Source: Sphingobium xanthum
GTDB taxonomy: Bacteria > Pseudomonadota > Alphaproteobacteria > Sphingomonadales > Sphingomonadaceae
DNA length: 64,000 bases
Direction of reading: 5' to 3'
NCBI RefSeq assembly: GCF_019737615.1
Contig: NZ_JAHKKS010000013.1
Span: 1-64,000, forward strand
Numbering within the stretch: the stretch's first letter is position 1; each line of letters starts with the position of its first letter. Made by a program: the position numbers and the translations under genes. The notes below the pieces were generated by a model, which was given only the letters and a program-made list of their open reading frames with translations, was not told the origin of the DNA and made no database searches. Shown in pieces: positions 17,757 to 26,520 of the stretch.

Positions 17757-20700
17757 ATGCCCCGTTTCTTCATCGACCGGCCCGTCTTCGCCTGGGTCAT
17801 CGCGATCGTCATCGTGCTGCTCGGCGTCATCTCCATCCCCCAATTGCCGATCGAGCGCTATCCGAGCATCGCGCCGCCCAGCATCAGCATCACCGCGACC
17901 TATCCCGGCGCGACGCCGCAGACGATGAACGACAGCGTCGTCAGCCTGATCGAGCGCGAGCTCTCCAGCGTGAAGAAGCTGCTCTATTTCGAGAGCTCGG
18001 TCGACACCTCCGGGCAAGCGACGATCACCGCGACCTTCCAGCCCGGCACCGACCCGGAGCTGGCGCAGGTCGATGTGCAGAACCGTCTGAAAACCGCCGA
18101 GCCACGCCTGCCGCAGGTAGTGCGTCAGCTCGGCATCGTGGTCGAGGCGGCGAACCCGAACTTCCTCCAGCTCGTGAACATCGAATCCAGGAATGGCGAC
18201 CTCGATGCGACCGCGCTGACCGACTATGCTGCGCGCTACGTGGTGGAAGACCTCAAGCGCGTGATTGGCGTCGGCCGCGTCCAGCTCTTCGGTTCCGAGC
18301 GCGCCATGCGGATCTGGGTGGATCCGGCCAAGCTCGCCTCCGTCAACCTCGCGATGAACGACGTGACCCAGGCAATCGCGGCGCAGAACGCCCTCATCGC
18401 ACCGGGCGCCCTCGGCAGCGAGCCGACCGCGAACGGCCAGCGCGTCACCGTGCCCCTGCTCATCGACGGCCAGCTGCAGACGCCCGAGCAATTCCAGCAG
18501 ATCGTGCTGCGCGCCAACGCCGACGGATCGAGCGTGAAGCTCGGTGACGTCGCCCGGGTCGAGCTCGGCTCGCAGGCCTTCTGGTTCAAGACGCGCTCGA
18601 ACGGCAAGCCGGTGGCGCTGGTCGCCGTCCAGCTCGCACCGGGAGCCAATGCGGTTGCCACCTCCGCGCTGGTCAAGGAGCGGATGATCGAGCTCGCCAA
18701 GGCGATGCCGAACAACATCACCTATCGCATCCCGTTCGACACCGCGCCCTATGTCCAGATCTCGATCGAGAAGGTACTCACCACGCTGGTCGAGGCGATG
18801 GTGCTCGTCTTCCTGGTGATGTACCTGTTCCTCCAGAAATTCCGCTACACCTTGATCCCCGCCATCGTCGCGCCGATCGCGCTGCTCGGCACCTTCTCGA
18901 TCATGCTGCTCGCGGGCTTCTCCATCAACGTGCTCACCATGTTCGGCATGGTGCTGGCGATCGGCATCATCGTCGACGACGCGATCGTCGTCGTCGAGAA
19001 TGTCGAGCGCATCATGGCCGAGGAAGGGCTCTCGCCGCTGGAAGCGACGCGCAAGGCGATGGGCGAGATTACGGGTGCGATCATCGGCATCACGCTCGTG
19101 CTCACCGCCGTGTTCATTCCGATGGCCTTCTCCTCCGGATCGGTGGGCGCGATCTATCGCCAGTTCACCATCTCGATGGCGGTCTCGATCCTGTTCTCGG
19201 CGTTCCTCGCCCTGACGCTGACCCCGGCGCTCTGCGCCACTCTTCTGAAGCCCGTACGCGGCCATGAGGAGAAGCGCGGCTTCTTCGGCTGGTTCGACCG
19301 CAAGTTCGATGCGATGGCCAATGGCTATCAGAGCTGGGTCACGAAGCTCCTGAAGCGCACCGGCCGGATGATGGCGGCGTTTGCCGTGGTGCTCGTGTTG
19401 CTCGGCGTCGGCTTCCTCAACGTGCCCTCGGCCTTCCTGCCCGAAGAGGACCAGGGCTATTATCTCACGCTATTCCAGCTGCCGCCGGACTCGACGTCCG
19501 AGCGCACGCTGGAAGCCATCAACGTGCTGGAAAAGCATAATGTAGGCCGCAAGGGCGTCGCCGATATCGAGGCGGTGGCTGGCTGGGGCTTCAACGGCGC
19601 GGGCTCGAACGTCGGCATCGCGTTCACCATCCTCAGCCCCTGGGGTGAGCGCGAGGGCGCAACCGCGGCGGGCGAAGTCGGCGGCGCCAATCAGGCGACC
19701 GCCGTGGTGCGCGAAGGCATGATCATGAGCGTCATGCCGCCCTCGATCGACGGCCTCGGCACAACCAGCGGCTTCTCGCTGCGTCTGGAGGACCGCGCCG
19801 GCCATGGCACGCAGAAGCTGATGGAAGCGCAGTTCCAGCTGCTCGGCATGGCGGCGCAGAGCCCGGCGCTGGTCGGCGTCTATCCCGAGAACCTGCCGCC
19901 CGGCAGCAGCATCAAGCTGGAGATCGACCGGCAGAAGGCGCAAGCGCTCGGCGTACCCTTCGAATCCATCGCCGCCACGCTCGGGACGGCCATGGGCTCC
20001 ACCTATGTGAACGACTTCCCCAACAAGGGCCGCATGCAGCAAGTGATCGTGCAGGCCGAGGCGACAGCCCGCATGCATCTCGACGATGTGCTCAAGCTCT
20101 ATGTGCGCAACAGCGCGGGCCAGCCCGTGCCGCTCGCCGAGGTGGTGACGCCGAAATGGGAGAAGAGCCCGCTGCAGCTCGTGCGCTACAATGGCTATCC
20201 GGCGATGCGCATCTCCGGCGCCGCCGCCCCCGGCACGTCGAGCGGCGAGGCCATGGCCGAAATGGAGCGCCTGGCGGCGCAGCTGCCGCCCGGATTCGCC
20301 GTCGAATGGAGCGGTCAGTCGCTGCAGGAGCGGCTCGCCGGCGATGAGGCGCTGATCCTCATGGGCCTCTCGATGCTGGTCGTCTTCCTCGTGCTTGCCG
20401 CGCTCTACGAAAGCTGGGCGATCCCACTCTCGGTGATGCTCGTCGTGCCGCTCGGCCTCATCGGCGCGGTGCTGGCGGTGCTGCTGCGCGGCTTCCCCAA
20501 TGACGTGTTCTTCAAGGTGGGCCTCATCACGTTGATCGGCCTGTCCGCCAAGAATGCGATCCTCATCGTCGAGTTTGCCAAGACGGCGAAGGAGCAAGGC
20601 ATGTCGACCGTCGAGGCGACGATCCATGCGGCGAAGCTGCGCCTGCGCCCGATCCTGATGACCAGCCTCGCCTTCACCCTCGGCGTCGTGCCGCTGATGA

Positions 20701-20891
20701 TTGCCGGCGGTGCCAGCAAGGAGACGCAGCAGGCGATCGGCACCGGCGTGTTCGGCGGCATGATCACCGCCACGGCGCTCGCCATCTTCTTCGTGCCGGT
20801 GTTCTTCGTGGTCGTGCTGGGGCTGGTCGAGAAAGTCCGGCGGCGGCGCAAGGGCGACGACACGCCGGTGACGCCTGTGGTGGAGGGCTGA
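17757..20891 (+). CDS. RND-family multidrug efflux permease (HAE1/AcrB-MexB-AdeB type)
   Basis: A full-length 1044-residue inner-membrane proton/drug antiporter. It opens with the family start MPRFFIDRPVFAWVIAIV. Helix 4 contains GIIVDDAIVVVENVERI with the two adjacent aspartates used for proton relay, and helix 10 has LSAKNAILIVEFAKTAKEQG with the matching lysine. Two large periplasmic loops (about 30-330 and 560-870) form the drug-binding porter and docking domains. With the adaptor and the outer-membrane channel it forms a tripartite pump. Substrates cannot be predicted from sequence alone. Confidence 0.95.
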   Translation: MPRFFIDRPVFAWVIAIVIVLLGVISIPQLPIERYPSIAPPSISITATYPGATPQTMNDSVVSLIERELSSVKKLLYFESSVDTSGQATITATFQPGTDPELAQVDVQNRLKTAEPRLPQVVRQLGIVVEAANPNFLQLVNIESRNGDLDATALTDYAARYVVEDLKRVIGVGRVQLFGSERAMRIWVDPAKLASVNLAMNDVTQAIAAQNALIAPGALGSEPTANGQRVTVPLLIDGQLQTPEQFQQIVLRANADGSSVKLGDVARVELGSQAFWFKTRSNGKPVALVAVQLAPGANAVATSALVKERMIELAKAMPNNITYRIPFDTAPYVQISIEKVLTTLVEAMVLVFLVMYLFLQKFRYTLIPAIVAPIALLGTFSIMLLAGFSINVLTMFGMVLAIGIIVDDAIVVVENVERIMAEEGLSPLEATRKAMGEITGAIIGITLVLTAVFIPMAFSSGSVGAIYRQFTISMAVSILFSAFLALTLTPALCATLLKPVRGHEEKRGFFGWFDRKFDAMANGYQSWVTKLLKRTGRMMAAFAVVLVLLGVGFLNVPSAFLPEEDQGYYLTLFQLPPDSTSERTLEAINVLEKHNVGRKGVADIEAVAGWGFNGAGSNVGIAFTILSPWGEREGATAAGEVGGANQATAVVREGMIMSVMPPSIDGLGTTSGFSLRLEDRAGHGTQKLMEAQFQLLGMAAQSPALVGVYPENLPPGSSIKLEIDRQKAQALGVPFESIAATLGTAMGSTYVNDFPNKGRMQQVIVQAEATARMHLDDVLKLYVRNSAGQPVPLAEVVTPKWEKSPLQLVRYNGYPAMRISGAAAPGTSSGEAMAEMERLAAQLPPGFAVEWSGQSLQERLAGDEALILMGLSMLVVFLVLAALYESWAIPLSVMLVVPLGLIGAVLAVLLRGFPNDVFFKVGLITLIGLSAKNAILIVEFAKTAKEQGMSTVEATIHAAKLRLRPILMTSLAFTLGVVPLMIAGGASKETQQAIGTGVFGGMITATALAIFFVPVFFVVVLGLVEKVRRRRKGDDTPVTPVVEG

Positions 20892-20893
20892 TC

Positions 20894-22291
20894 ATGTGGA
20901 AGCTTGCCTTCGTCGCACTGCTCCTCACCGGCGCCTGCTCGATGAACCCGAAGCTGGACGTGCCGGCGGCACCGGTCGCGCAGGCCTATCCGGATGCGGA
21001 AGCCGCCGAGGCGGCGAGCGTGGCCGGGATCGACTGGAAGACCATGTTCGGCGATCCGCGCCTGCAGCGGCTGATCGCGCTGGCGCTCGAGAACAACCGC
21101 GACCTGCGCGTGACCACGCTCAACGTCGAGGCGGCGCGGGCGCAGTTCCGCGTGGCGCGGGGCGCGCAATTCGCGCAGGTCGACGGGACGGCGAGCTATG
21201 CGCGCCAGCGCACCTCGGCGGCCGCCGCGACGGGCGGCGAGGCCACGCCGGGCGGCGTCGAGTTCGAGCAATATACGGCAAGCGCGGCGCTCACGAGCTT
21301 CGAGATCGACCTGTTCGGGCGACTGCGATCGCAGAGTCAGGCAGCGTTCGAGCGCTATCTCGCCTCCGACGAGGGGCGGCGCGCGGCGCGGATCGCGCTG
21401 ATCGGATCTGTGGTCGACGCCTATCTCGACGAGCGGCTGGCGCAGGAGCAACTGGCGCTGACCGAGCAGACCCTCCGCGACTGGACGACCTCGCTCGACA
21501 TCACGCAGAAGCGCCATGCGGCGCGGCAGGCGAGCGGTCTCGATCTGGCGCAGGCCGAGGGGCAGGTGAAGCAGGCCGAGGCCGATCTGGCGATGCGGAC
21601 GCGCGCACTCGGTCAGGCGCGCAATGCGCTGCAGCTGCTGCTCGGCGCGCCGCTGCCGGCGGACCTGCCGGCGCCGGTCGCGCTGATGGAACAGCCGATC
21701 AAGACAATGCTCGCCGCCGGCCTGCCGTCCGACCTTCTGCGCAACCGGCCGGACATCCGGCAGGCCGAGCATGAGCTGGTCGCCGCCAATGCCGATGTCG
21801 GCGGGGCGCGGGCGGCCTTCTTCCCGCGCCTCTCGCTCACCGCGATGTTCGGCTTCACCAGCCTCGCGCTCGACGGCCTGTTCGATGGCGGCAACCGGAC
21901 CTGGTCCTTCTCGCCGCAGATCACCCAGCCGATCTTTCGCGGCGGCAGCCTGAGCGGCGAATTGCGGCTGGCCGAAGTCCGCAAGTCGATCGCCGTCGCG
22001 CAATATGAGCGTGCCATCCAGGCCGCGTTCCGCGAAGTCGCCGACGGCCTCGCCGGACGGGCGACCTTCACCCGCCAGTCCGATGCGCAGCGTCAGGCGG
22101 CAGCGGCAGCGGCACGGCGGGTCGCGCTTTCGACCCTGCGCTATCGCGCCGGCCTCGACAGCCGGCTCGAACTGCTCGACGCCCAGCGCAGCGACTATGT
22201 CGCGCGTCAGGCCCTGCTTGACCTGCGGCGGCAGGAGCTCTCCAGCGCGGCCGGTCTCTACCGCGCCCTCGGTGGCGGAGATGAAACGTAG
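20894..22291 (+). CDS. Outer-membrane efflux channel lipoprotein (OprM/AdeC/NodT type)
   Basis: A 465-residue TolC-family channel. The lipoprotein signal MWKLAFVALLLTGACSMNP has its lipobox cysteine near residue 15. Two repeats of the outer-membrane efflux domain follow; characteristic pieces are IDWKTMFGDPRLQRLIALALENNRDL (interrupted here for length), SFEIDLFGRLRS, LLRNRPDIRQAEHEL and SLTAMFGFTS. It lies two bases after the RND gene and completes the pump operon. No regulator or terminator structure is visible after it. Confidence 0.93.
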   Translation: MWKLAFVALLLTGACSMNPKLDVPAAPVAQAYPDAEAAEAASVAGIDWKTMFGDPRLQRLIALALENNRDLRVTTLNVEAARAQFRVARGAQFAQVDGTASYARQRTSAAAATGGEATPGGVEFEQYTASAALTSFEIDLFGRLRSQSQAAFERYLASDEGRRAARIALIGSVVDAYLDERLAQEQLALTEQTLRDWTTSLDITQKRHAARQASGLDLAQAEGQVKQAEADLAMRTRALGQARNALQLLLGAPLPADLPAPVALMEQPIKTMLAAGLPSDLLRNRPDIRQAEHELVAANADVGGARAAFFPRLSLTAMFGFTSLALDGLFDGGNRTWSFSPQITQPIFRGGSLSGELRLAEVRKSIAVAQYERAIQAAFREVADGLAGRATFTRQSDAQRQAAAAAARRVALSTLRYRAGLDSRLELLDAQRSDYVARQALLDLRRQELSSAAGLYRALGGGDET

Positions 22292-22539
22292 ATCGTGATG
22301 CGGCGGCAGCAATACTTCGTACAAGGTGGACGGCGAGAATACATCGGCCGCTGTCGGGCAGGCGAAATTCGATCATGAATGTCCGAAATCAGGGGTGTAT
22401 CAGACCACGGACTTTGCAAGAGTCTTCAACCCCGCTTCCGGCTGTGGTTCAGTGAACCGCCGCATATTGTTTGCCGAGTGGACCGCGACGGCTTGAATTG
22501 AAGGCAACGACGCGAACGTTTTCGGTCAAGATGGCTCTT

Positions 22540-22866
22540 TCAGGACCTATCAGCTTCCCTCATCAGCCGTGACATCGTCCTCCGGAAAAGGGTAACGCCC
22601 TTATCGCCGGCCAGGCTGTTCAACGCTACGTCGTAGCCAGACAGAAGCGTCTCAAATTTCTCGCTCTTGTAATCGATGACCACATCGACTCCCAGACGCT
22701 TGACCAGATCGACGTTGGCCTTGCTGGTCGTGGTCGCAACCTCAGCGCCCAAATGCTTGGCCAGCTGGATGGCGAATGTCCCCACGCCACCGGAGCCGCC
22801 GCGAATGAGAATTTTCTGCCCTTCTTTCAGTCGCGCCTGCTCGACCAGCACCGGACAGTGGGCCAT
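22540..22866 (-). pseudogene. Fragment of a zinc-type alcohol dehydrogenase / quinone oxidoreductase
   Basis: About 80 recognisable residues survive: VEQARLKEGQKILIRGGSGGVG with the nucleotide-binding glycines, TFAIQLAKHLGAEV, VVIDYKSEKF and YDVALNSLAGD. These are the Rossmann part of medium-chain NADPH:quinone reductases. The GroES-like N-terminal half and the C-terminal third are missing, and the chain runs into unrelated residues at both ends. The open frame is longer (to 22935) but its first residues do not belong to the family. The fragment sits beside the left att-like repeat, fitting a deletion or insertion scar. Confidence 0.75.
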
Positions 22867-22903
22867 CAAAAACCCTCGTTTTCCAATGCTTTTGCGGCCC
22901 GCT

Positions 22904-22958
22904 ATGGACGCTGATGGACGAGGGAAAGAGAACAAATGGTGCCGGGGACGGAGTCGAA
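22904..22958. repeat. Left att-like site: copy of tRNA-Phe 3' end with flanking repeats
   Basis: TGGTGCCGGGGACGGAGTCG plus AA at 22937-22958 repeats the 3' end of the tRNA-Phe gene found at 55071-55093 in the same orientation, with one C missing. No other part of a tRNA is present here. Left of it, at 22904-22920, ATGGACGCTGATGGACG matches 14 of 17 bases with the segment left of the tRNA copy (55048-55064). Both the core and its integrase-side flank are therefore duplicated. It marks the left limit of a genomic island. Confidence 0.72.
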
Positions 22959-23307
22959 AATTATCGAGTTATTCGCGGTTTTATGAAGATCTCGCATTTT
23001 GGTCAGCGAGAATGGCCCCCAAAAACAGAGATTTGGGCGCCGCTAAGCGCGATTTTGAGCGAGGTTTCCCAACGAGTTTGACGAGCGGGTCTGCGACTTC
23101 CGTCGACCGAGCGTGTTCATCCAACTACCTTCTCATCCAGCCTTGTTCAAAGAAGTGAGAGCGTTCCATATTTCCAGATATCCAGGCCGATCGTGTCAAC
23201 CATTCGTCGGCGGAGGTCTAGGCGCACGCGGGAATTGCTGATCAGAGCCGAAGATGGAACAGGCTTAAATCGACCCTTCACATCAGGGTTGGTGCTGATA
23301 CTGCTCG
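22959..23307. other. Left inner edge of island, no gene seen
   Basis: Between the att-like copy and the LysR gene neither strand shows a credible gene. Stops are frequent and no ribosome binding site precedes the short frames. Nothing repeated or strongly palindromic was noticed. Confidence 0.45.
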
Positions 23308-24153
23308 TCAACCAAGGTCGGCATCCATCCGTTCGCGAGCGCTGTTTATCATGACACTCACGACTTCCTCGTTCATGGAGGCGCGCCAGCAGGCAAACGG
23401 AGAGAAGTCCAGGGTCGGCATGTCTTCAATCATCGAAAGTCGGCCTTGTCGCAGAAGCGGCCTTGCCAGGCGCTCTGGAACGAAGCCGCAGCCTCCAGTG
23501 GCAACAAGCCAGTTCAAAGACAGCACGCCGAGGTCTAACTCGAGGCCCGCGGCGGGCAGGTCGCCGAGGAGGCCGGTGAGTTCGAGACTTGTGGCCTCGC
23601 TCCAGTTTATACGAACGAAATTCTCCCGCCAGTCCAGTCCCTGGTCAGCCGTGACCATGACGAGGCGATCGGACGCGATGCGCTCCACCCTGATGCCTTT
23701 GCGCAAAATGGGATCGTAGAGAAAAGCGATATCGAGATCTTCCTCTTCCAAAGCGCGATTGAGCTGACCTGATGCCCCGGCAGAAGCAATGAGAGCCAGA
23801 TCCGGATAGGCATCCTTGATGGCCTGCAGCCAGGGGATGAGCAGCGACGGCCACAAAGCATGTTGTCCGCCTATACGGATCGTGTTGCGAAATCTCGATG
23901 GCAGGGCGAGGCGCGCGCGCCCCTGATCCCAGACACGGACCATGGCTTGAGCCGTCTCCACAAACCGACGTCCCGCCGGCGTCAAGCTGCAGCCCCGCTT
24001 GTCCCGCACGAACAATCTAGCCCCAAGCAAATGCTCCAGTTGCTTGATCCGCTCGGTCACGGTCGACGGGCTTGCATGAATGCGCTTGGACGCTCCCAGG
24101 AAACTCCCTGTCGATGCAGCGGCTAAAAAGGTGCGAGCCGATTGAATGTCCAT
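23308..24153 (-). CDS. LysR-family transcriptional regulator
   Basis: 281 residues from ATG 24153. The N-terminal winged helix (about 1-60) follows the family: MDIQSARTFLAAASTGSFLGASKRIHAS (in pieces), STVTERIKQLEHLLGARLFVRDKRG and LTPAGRRF. The C-terminal two-lobe effector domain begins near IRIGGQHALWPSLLIPWLQAI. It is the first gene inside the island and is divergent from the small-gene cluster at 24366, which it may regulate. The co-inducer is unknown. A second ATG 15 bases earlier is possible. Confidence 0.88.
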   Translation of the reverse strand: MDIQSARTFLAAASTGSFLGASKRIHASPSTVTERIKQLEHLLGARLFVRDKRGCSLTPAGRRFVETAQAMVRVWDQGRARLALPSRFRNTIRIGGQHALWPSLLIPWLQAIKDAYPDLALIASAGASGQLNRALEEEDLDIAFLYDPILRKGIRVERIASDRLVMVTADQGLDWRENFVRINWSEATSLELTGLLGDLPAAGLELDLGVLSLNWLVATGGCGFVPERLARPLLRQGRLSMIEDMPTLDFSPFACWRASMNEEVVSVMINSARERMDADLG

Positions 24154-24365
24154 GAATTTGGATATCATGAATTGTAAATAATAACAATTTCGTGACGGCT
24201 AATGCTCATCGTCCGCTATGGTCAGCTTGCTCGTTCAAGAGCCCAAGAGATCGCAGGTTTGGGAGACCTTAGGAGGGGATGGCTGCCCTGCGGTCGGTTG
24301 GGTAGCCCCCGTCCGGACGGGGCGGAGCCGACGCCAAAATCAGAAGTGGAGATGGAGGTTTTGCA

Positions 24366-24749
24366 ATGCTGGTCGGAAAGATCTCTGCGTCAAACCGTCC
24401 TGCTTCCGCCACCATTCAAGAACTCCAGCGCACGCGCCTCGCCGGCTTTGCCGAAATCAATCGGCTGGAAAAGCTGCGGGTGAAGGCCGAGCAACGGCTT
24501 TTGGCACGATATCACGATCTCATTCGGGCTCGGGCGCATCTCAGGCGCTCGCGTTCAGCGTCGGCTTCGCAATCCGACGCGAAAGAGGCCGTAGATGCCG
24601 CGGAGCGAACTTGGGATCAGGCGGCCGATGAGCGACTGAATATTGTCGTCCGCCTTCTGTCCATTTGCCGTCTCCTGTCAAAAACGCAGGCCGAAAATGG
24701 CGGCTTGGCTCACCACCGGACCCGGCGTCCGCCAACGCAGAGAGACTGA
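24366..24749 (+). CDS. Hypothetical coiled-coil protein
   Basis: A 127-residue soluble protein, very rich in Arg, Ala and Glu, with long heptad-like helices (INRLEKLRVKAEQRLLARYHDL, split for length, and KEAVDAAERTWDQAADERLNIVVRLLSI). No known domain was recognised. A GGAGATGGAGG ribosome binding site supports the start, and its stop overlaps the start of the next gene, arguing that it is real. It leads a cluster of small envelope-type genes before the MscS channel. Confidence 0.6.
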   Translation: MLVGKISASNRPASATIQELQRTRLAGFAEINRLEKLRVKAEQRLLARYHDLIRARAHLRRSRSASASQSDAKEAVDAAERTWDQAADERLNIVVRLLSICRLLSKTQAENGGLAHHRTRRPPTQRD

Positions 24750-25159
24750 TGACGGCACAAACTTCGCCCTATTTGCCGGGACCCGGCGGGATGCTGGCAA
24801 GCGCGGTCTCTCTTGTCGCCAATGTCGGCCTGTCTGCCTGCAGCGACCCCATTCCTGTCCAGGCGTTCCGCGTCTTCGTAACCGATCAATCCGGTCGCTG
24901 CGAATTTCGGGTCGACGGCGACATCGTCTCCATTTCCAACTTGGTTCGCATCGCCCGCTTAAGGGATGGACGCCGCGTCGATGCTCGCATCGTTTCACCG
25001 GCCTCCGGTGTGATGCCTAAATGCGCTGAACTGGCGCAACGATCCCTAGAACATGCGCGCTTTGCGACGGTCACTTTCAGCTCCAGGCACCAAGCCAGCC
25101 GATCCGGCGGTGTCGCACTTGGCCCGCGACATTTCGATGCAGACAGCAGGAAGGATTAG
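24749..25159 (+). CDS. Hypothetical protein, possibly with an ExbD-like C-terminal domain
   Basis: 136 residues, starting in the TGATGA overlap with the preceding gene. An N-terminal mildly hydrophobic stretch (GGMLASAVSLVANVGLSAC) is followed by a small alpha/beta region: CEFRVDGDIVSISNLVRI, DARIVSPASGVM and HARFATVTFSS. The order of strand, helix and strand recalls the periplasmic part of ExbD/TolR, but the classic ExbD membrane helix with its aspartate is absent, so this is only a hint. It precedes a one-helix-pair membrane protein. Confidence 0.55.
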   Translation: MTAQTSPYLPGPGGMLASAVSLVANVGLSACSDPIPVQAFRVFVTDQSGRCEFRVDGDIVSISNLVRIARLRDGRRVDARIVSPASGVMPKCAELAQRSLEHARFATVTFSSRHQASRSGGVALGPRHFDADSRKD

Positions 25160-25164
25160 CGCCC

Positions 25165-25350
25165 ATGCTTTTGGCTTTGTTACTGATCCTGACCTCAATC
25201 GTCCTGATGCTTGGCGCAAATTGGTTCCTTCATCGGTGGCCGGCTCTGTCGATTGGCAAATCCCTGCTCATCTTCGCGGTCGCCAGCGCGCCGGCCTTTT
25301 TGGGCGGCTTCCTGCTGTTCGCGCGCCATATCGTGGTTGCTCACGGCTGA
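25165..25350 (+). CDS. Small integral membrane protein
   Basis: 61 residues with two membrane helices: LLALLLILTSIVLMLGANWF and LLIFAVASAPAFLGGFLLFA. No family recognised. It follows the preceding gene by five bases and precedes the TPR protein, so it is likely part of the same operon. Its size and topology suggest a small subunit or anchor, which is inference. Confidence 0.6.
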   Translation: MLLALLLILTSIVLMLGANWFLHRWPALSIGKSLLIFAVASAPAFLGGFLLFARHIVVAHG

Positions 25351-25414
25351 TGGAAATGACCGCGATATGCCTTCTCAACACGGCAGATTGTTCCCGAACA
25401 GGAGAAATGACCGC

Positions 25415-26110
25415 ATGACCCAACGCCTTTTGATGGCTGTTCTATTGACTGCGGCGGCACTGCCGGCATCAGCCCAGGAAGCCACGTCCCAGCCTTCGCT
25501 CAGCGCCGATCAGACAAACGCCTTCAACGCTGCGATCAACGACTTCATGGCGGCGCAAAAGGCCCAGCAGGCCGGCGACAATGCAGGGGCACTTTCTGGC
25601 TATGAGCGTGCGCTCCCCGCAATTCGAAAGGTCGTCGAGGTTCAGCCCGACAATCTCGCGAATGTGAAGTTTCTGGCGAACGTGCTCTACGTAACCGCCA
25701 TCGCCAAAGCCTCTACGCAGAGTTTCGACGCGGCCGTACCGTTGCTGGAGGAGAGTCTGCCGCAATGGCGCAAGATTGTGGCGCAGGAAGGCTCCGACGT
25801 CCAAAGCCAAACAGTATTTACCAACATACTGACCCAGATGGGCAACGCCAAATTGGGAAAGCAGGACAAGGCGGGCGCCTTGCCGCTTTATGCGGAAGCC
25901 ATCAGACTAGCGCGGCAGACGCTGGCGGAAAAGCCTGACAACGCCAGCAAGAATCTTCTTCTGGGGGCTTTGATCGGTGCGAGCCAGGCAGGCGACGATC
26001 CTGCCATCAAGAGCGAAGTTGCGGCAATGTCCAAGGCCATGATCGCGAATGGCAGCGTCGATGCAGCCAACAAACCTTCCGCGCAAGTTCTTGCCGGCGC
26101 CGGACGCTAG
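25415..26110 (+). CDS. Exported TPR-like repeat protein
   Basis: 231 residues from ATG 25415 with a GGAGAA ribosome binding site. A signal peptide (MTQRLLMAVLLTAAALPASA) is followed by helical repeats spaced about 35-45 residues: AGDNAGALSGYERALPAIRK, VQPDNLANVKFLANVLYVTAI, FDAAVPLLEESLPQWRKI and KAGALPLYAEAIRLARQTL. The pattern fits tetratricopeptide repeats acting as a periplasmic scaffold. No enzyme motif. It lies in the small-gene cluster upstream of an MscS channel. Confidence 0.75.
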   Translation: MTQRLLMAVLLTAAALPASAQEATSQPSLSADQTNAFNAAINDFMAAQKAQQAGDNAGALSGYERALPAIRKVVEVQPDNLANVKFLANVLYVTAIAKASTQSFDAAVPLLEESLPQWRKIVAQEGSDVQSQTVFTNILTQMGNAKLGKQDKAGALPLYAEAIRLARQTLAEKPDNASKNLLLGALIGASQAGDDPAIKSEVAAMSKAMIANGSVDAANKPSAQVLAGAGR

Positions 26111-26198
26111 GGCCTGTCCGATGCGCCCGGAATAGCCGCGAAACCGGCTAGCTGAGAATGCAAAGCATAGGGGGCGACACCAATGCGAAGGATTTACA

Positions 26199-26438
26199 AT
26201 GAGTATGACCCTTAAATTTGTCGTGATGGGCATCGCGGCCATGCTAGCGTTCAGTTTCATCTGGCTGCGGACGCGATCGGAGCGGAGTCCGTCCGTCAGG
26301 CCGGCCGGTAGCGGGCTGTCCGACGAGATGGCTGCCGCCTTCGACGATGTTTCGTCGGAATTTCTGCAGTCAGAACGGGCACGCGATCATCCACAGGCAG
26401 ACAAGCCCGGCGAAGCGAAGCGACCCGGCAAACAATAA
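26199..26438 (+). CDS. Small membrane-anchored hypothetical protein
   Basis: 79 residues: an N-terminal membrane helix (LKFVVMGIAAMLAFSFIWL) and a hydrophilic tail with acidic and basic clusters. No domain recognised. It lies just before the MscS gene in the same direction and may be an accessory factor. The coding potential is moderate. Confidence 0.5.
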   Translation: MSMTLKFVVMGIAAMLAFSFIWLRTRSERSPSVRPAGSGLSDEMAAAFDDVSSEFLQSERARDHPQADKPGEAKRPGKQ

Positions 26439-26520
26439 AACTACATGAATGAACGACCGATCGCACGACCGTGCCAAAGTGTCGCACAGATAAAGATCGG
26501 TCTGGTTAACGGAACACATT

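Noticed and set aside
16524-19265. A 913-codon open frame on the minus strand opposite the RND adaptor and permease genes
   Set aside because: Its residues (strings rich in His, Asp, Arg and Gly) are the mirror of well-conserved RND genes in GC-rich DNA; there is no domain, signal or ribosome binding site.
20405-22324. Long minus-strand frames opposite the pump permease and outer-membrane channel
   Set aside because: Antisense shadows of the outer-membrane channel and permease genes; GC-rich third positions keep the opposite strand open.
22937-22958. Second tRNA gene at the left repeat
   Set aside because: Only the 3' end of tRNA-Phe is present; the anticodon and D arms are missing, so it is an att-like remnant, not a gene.
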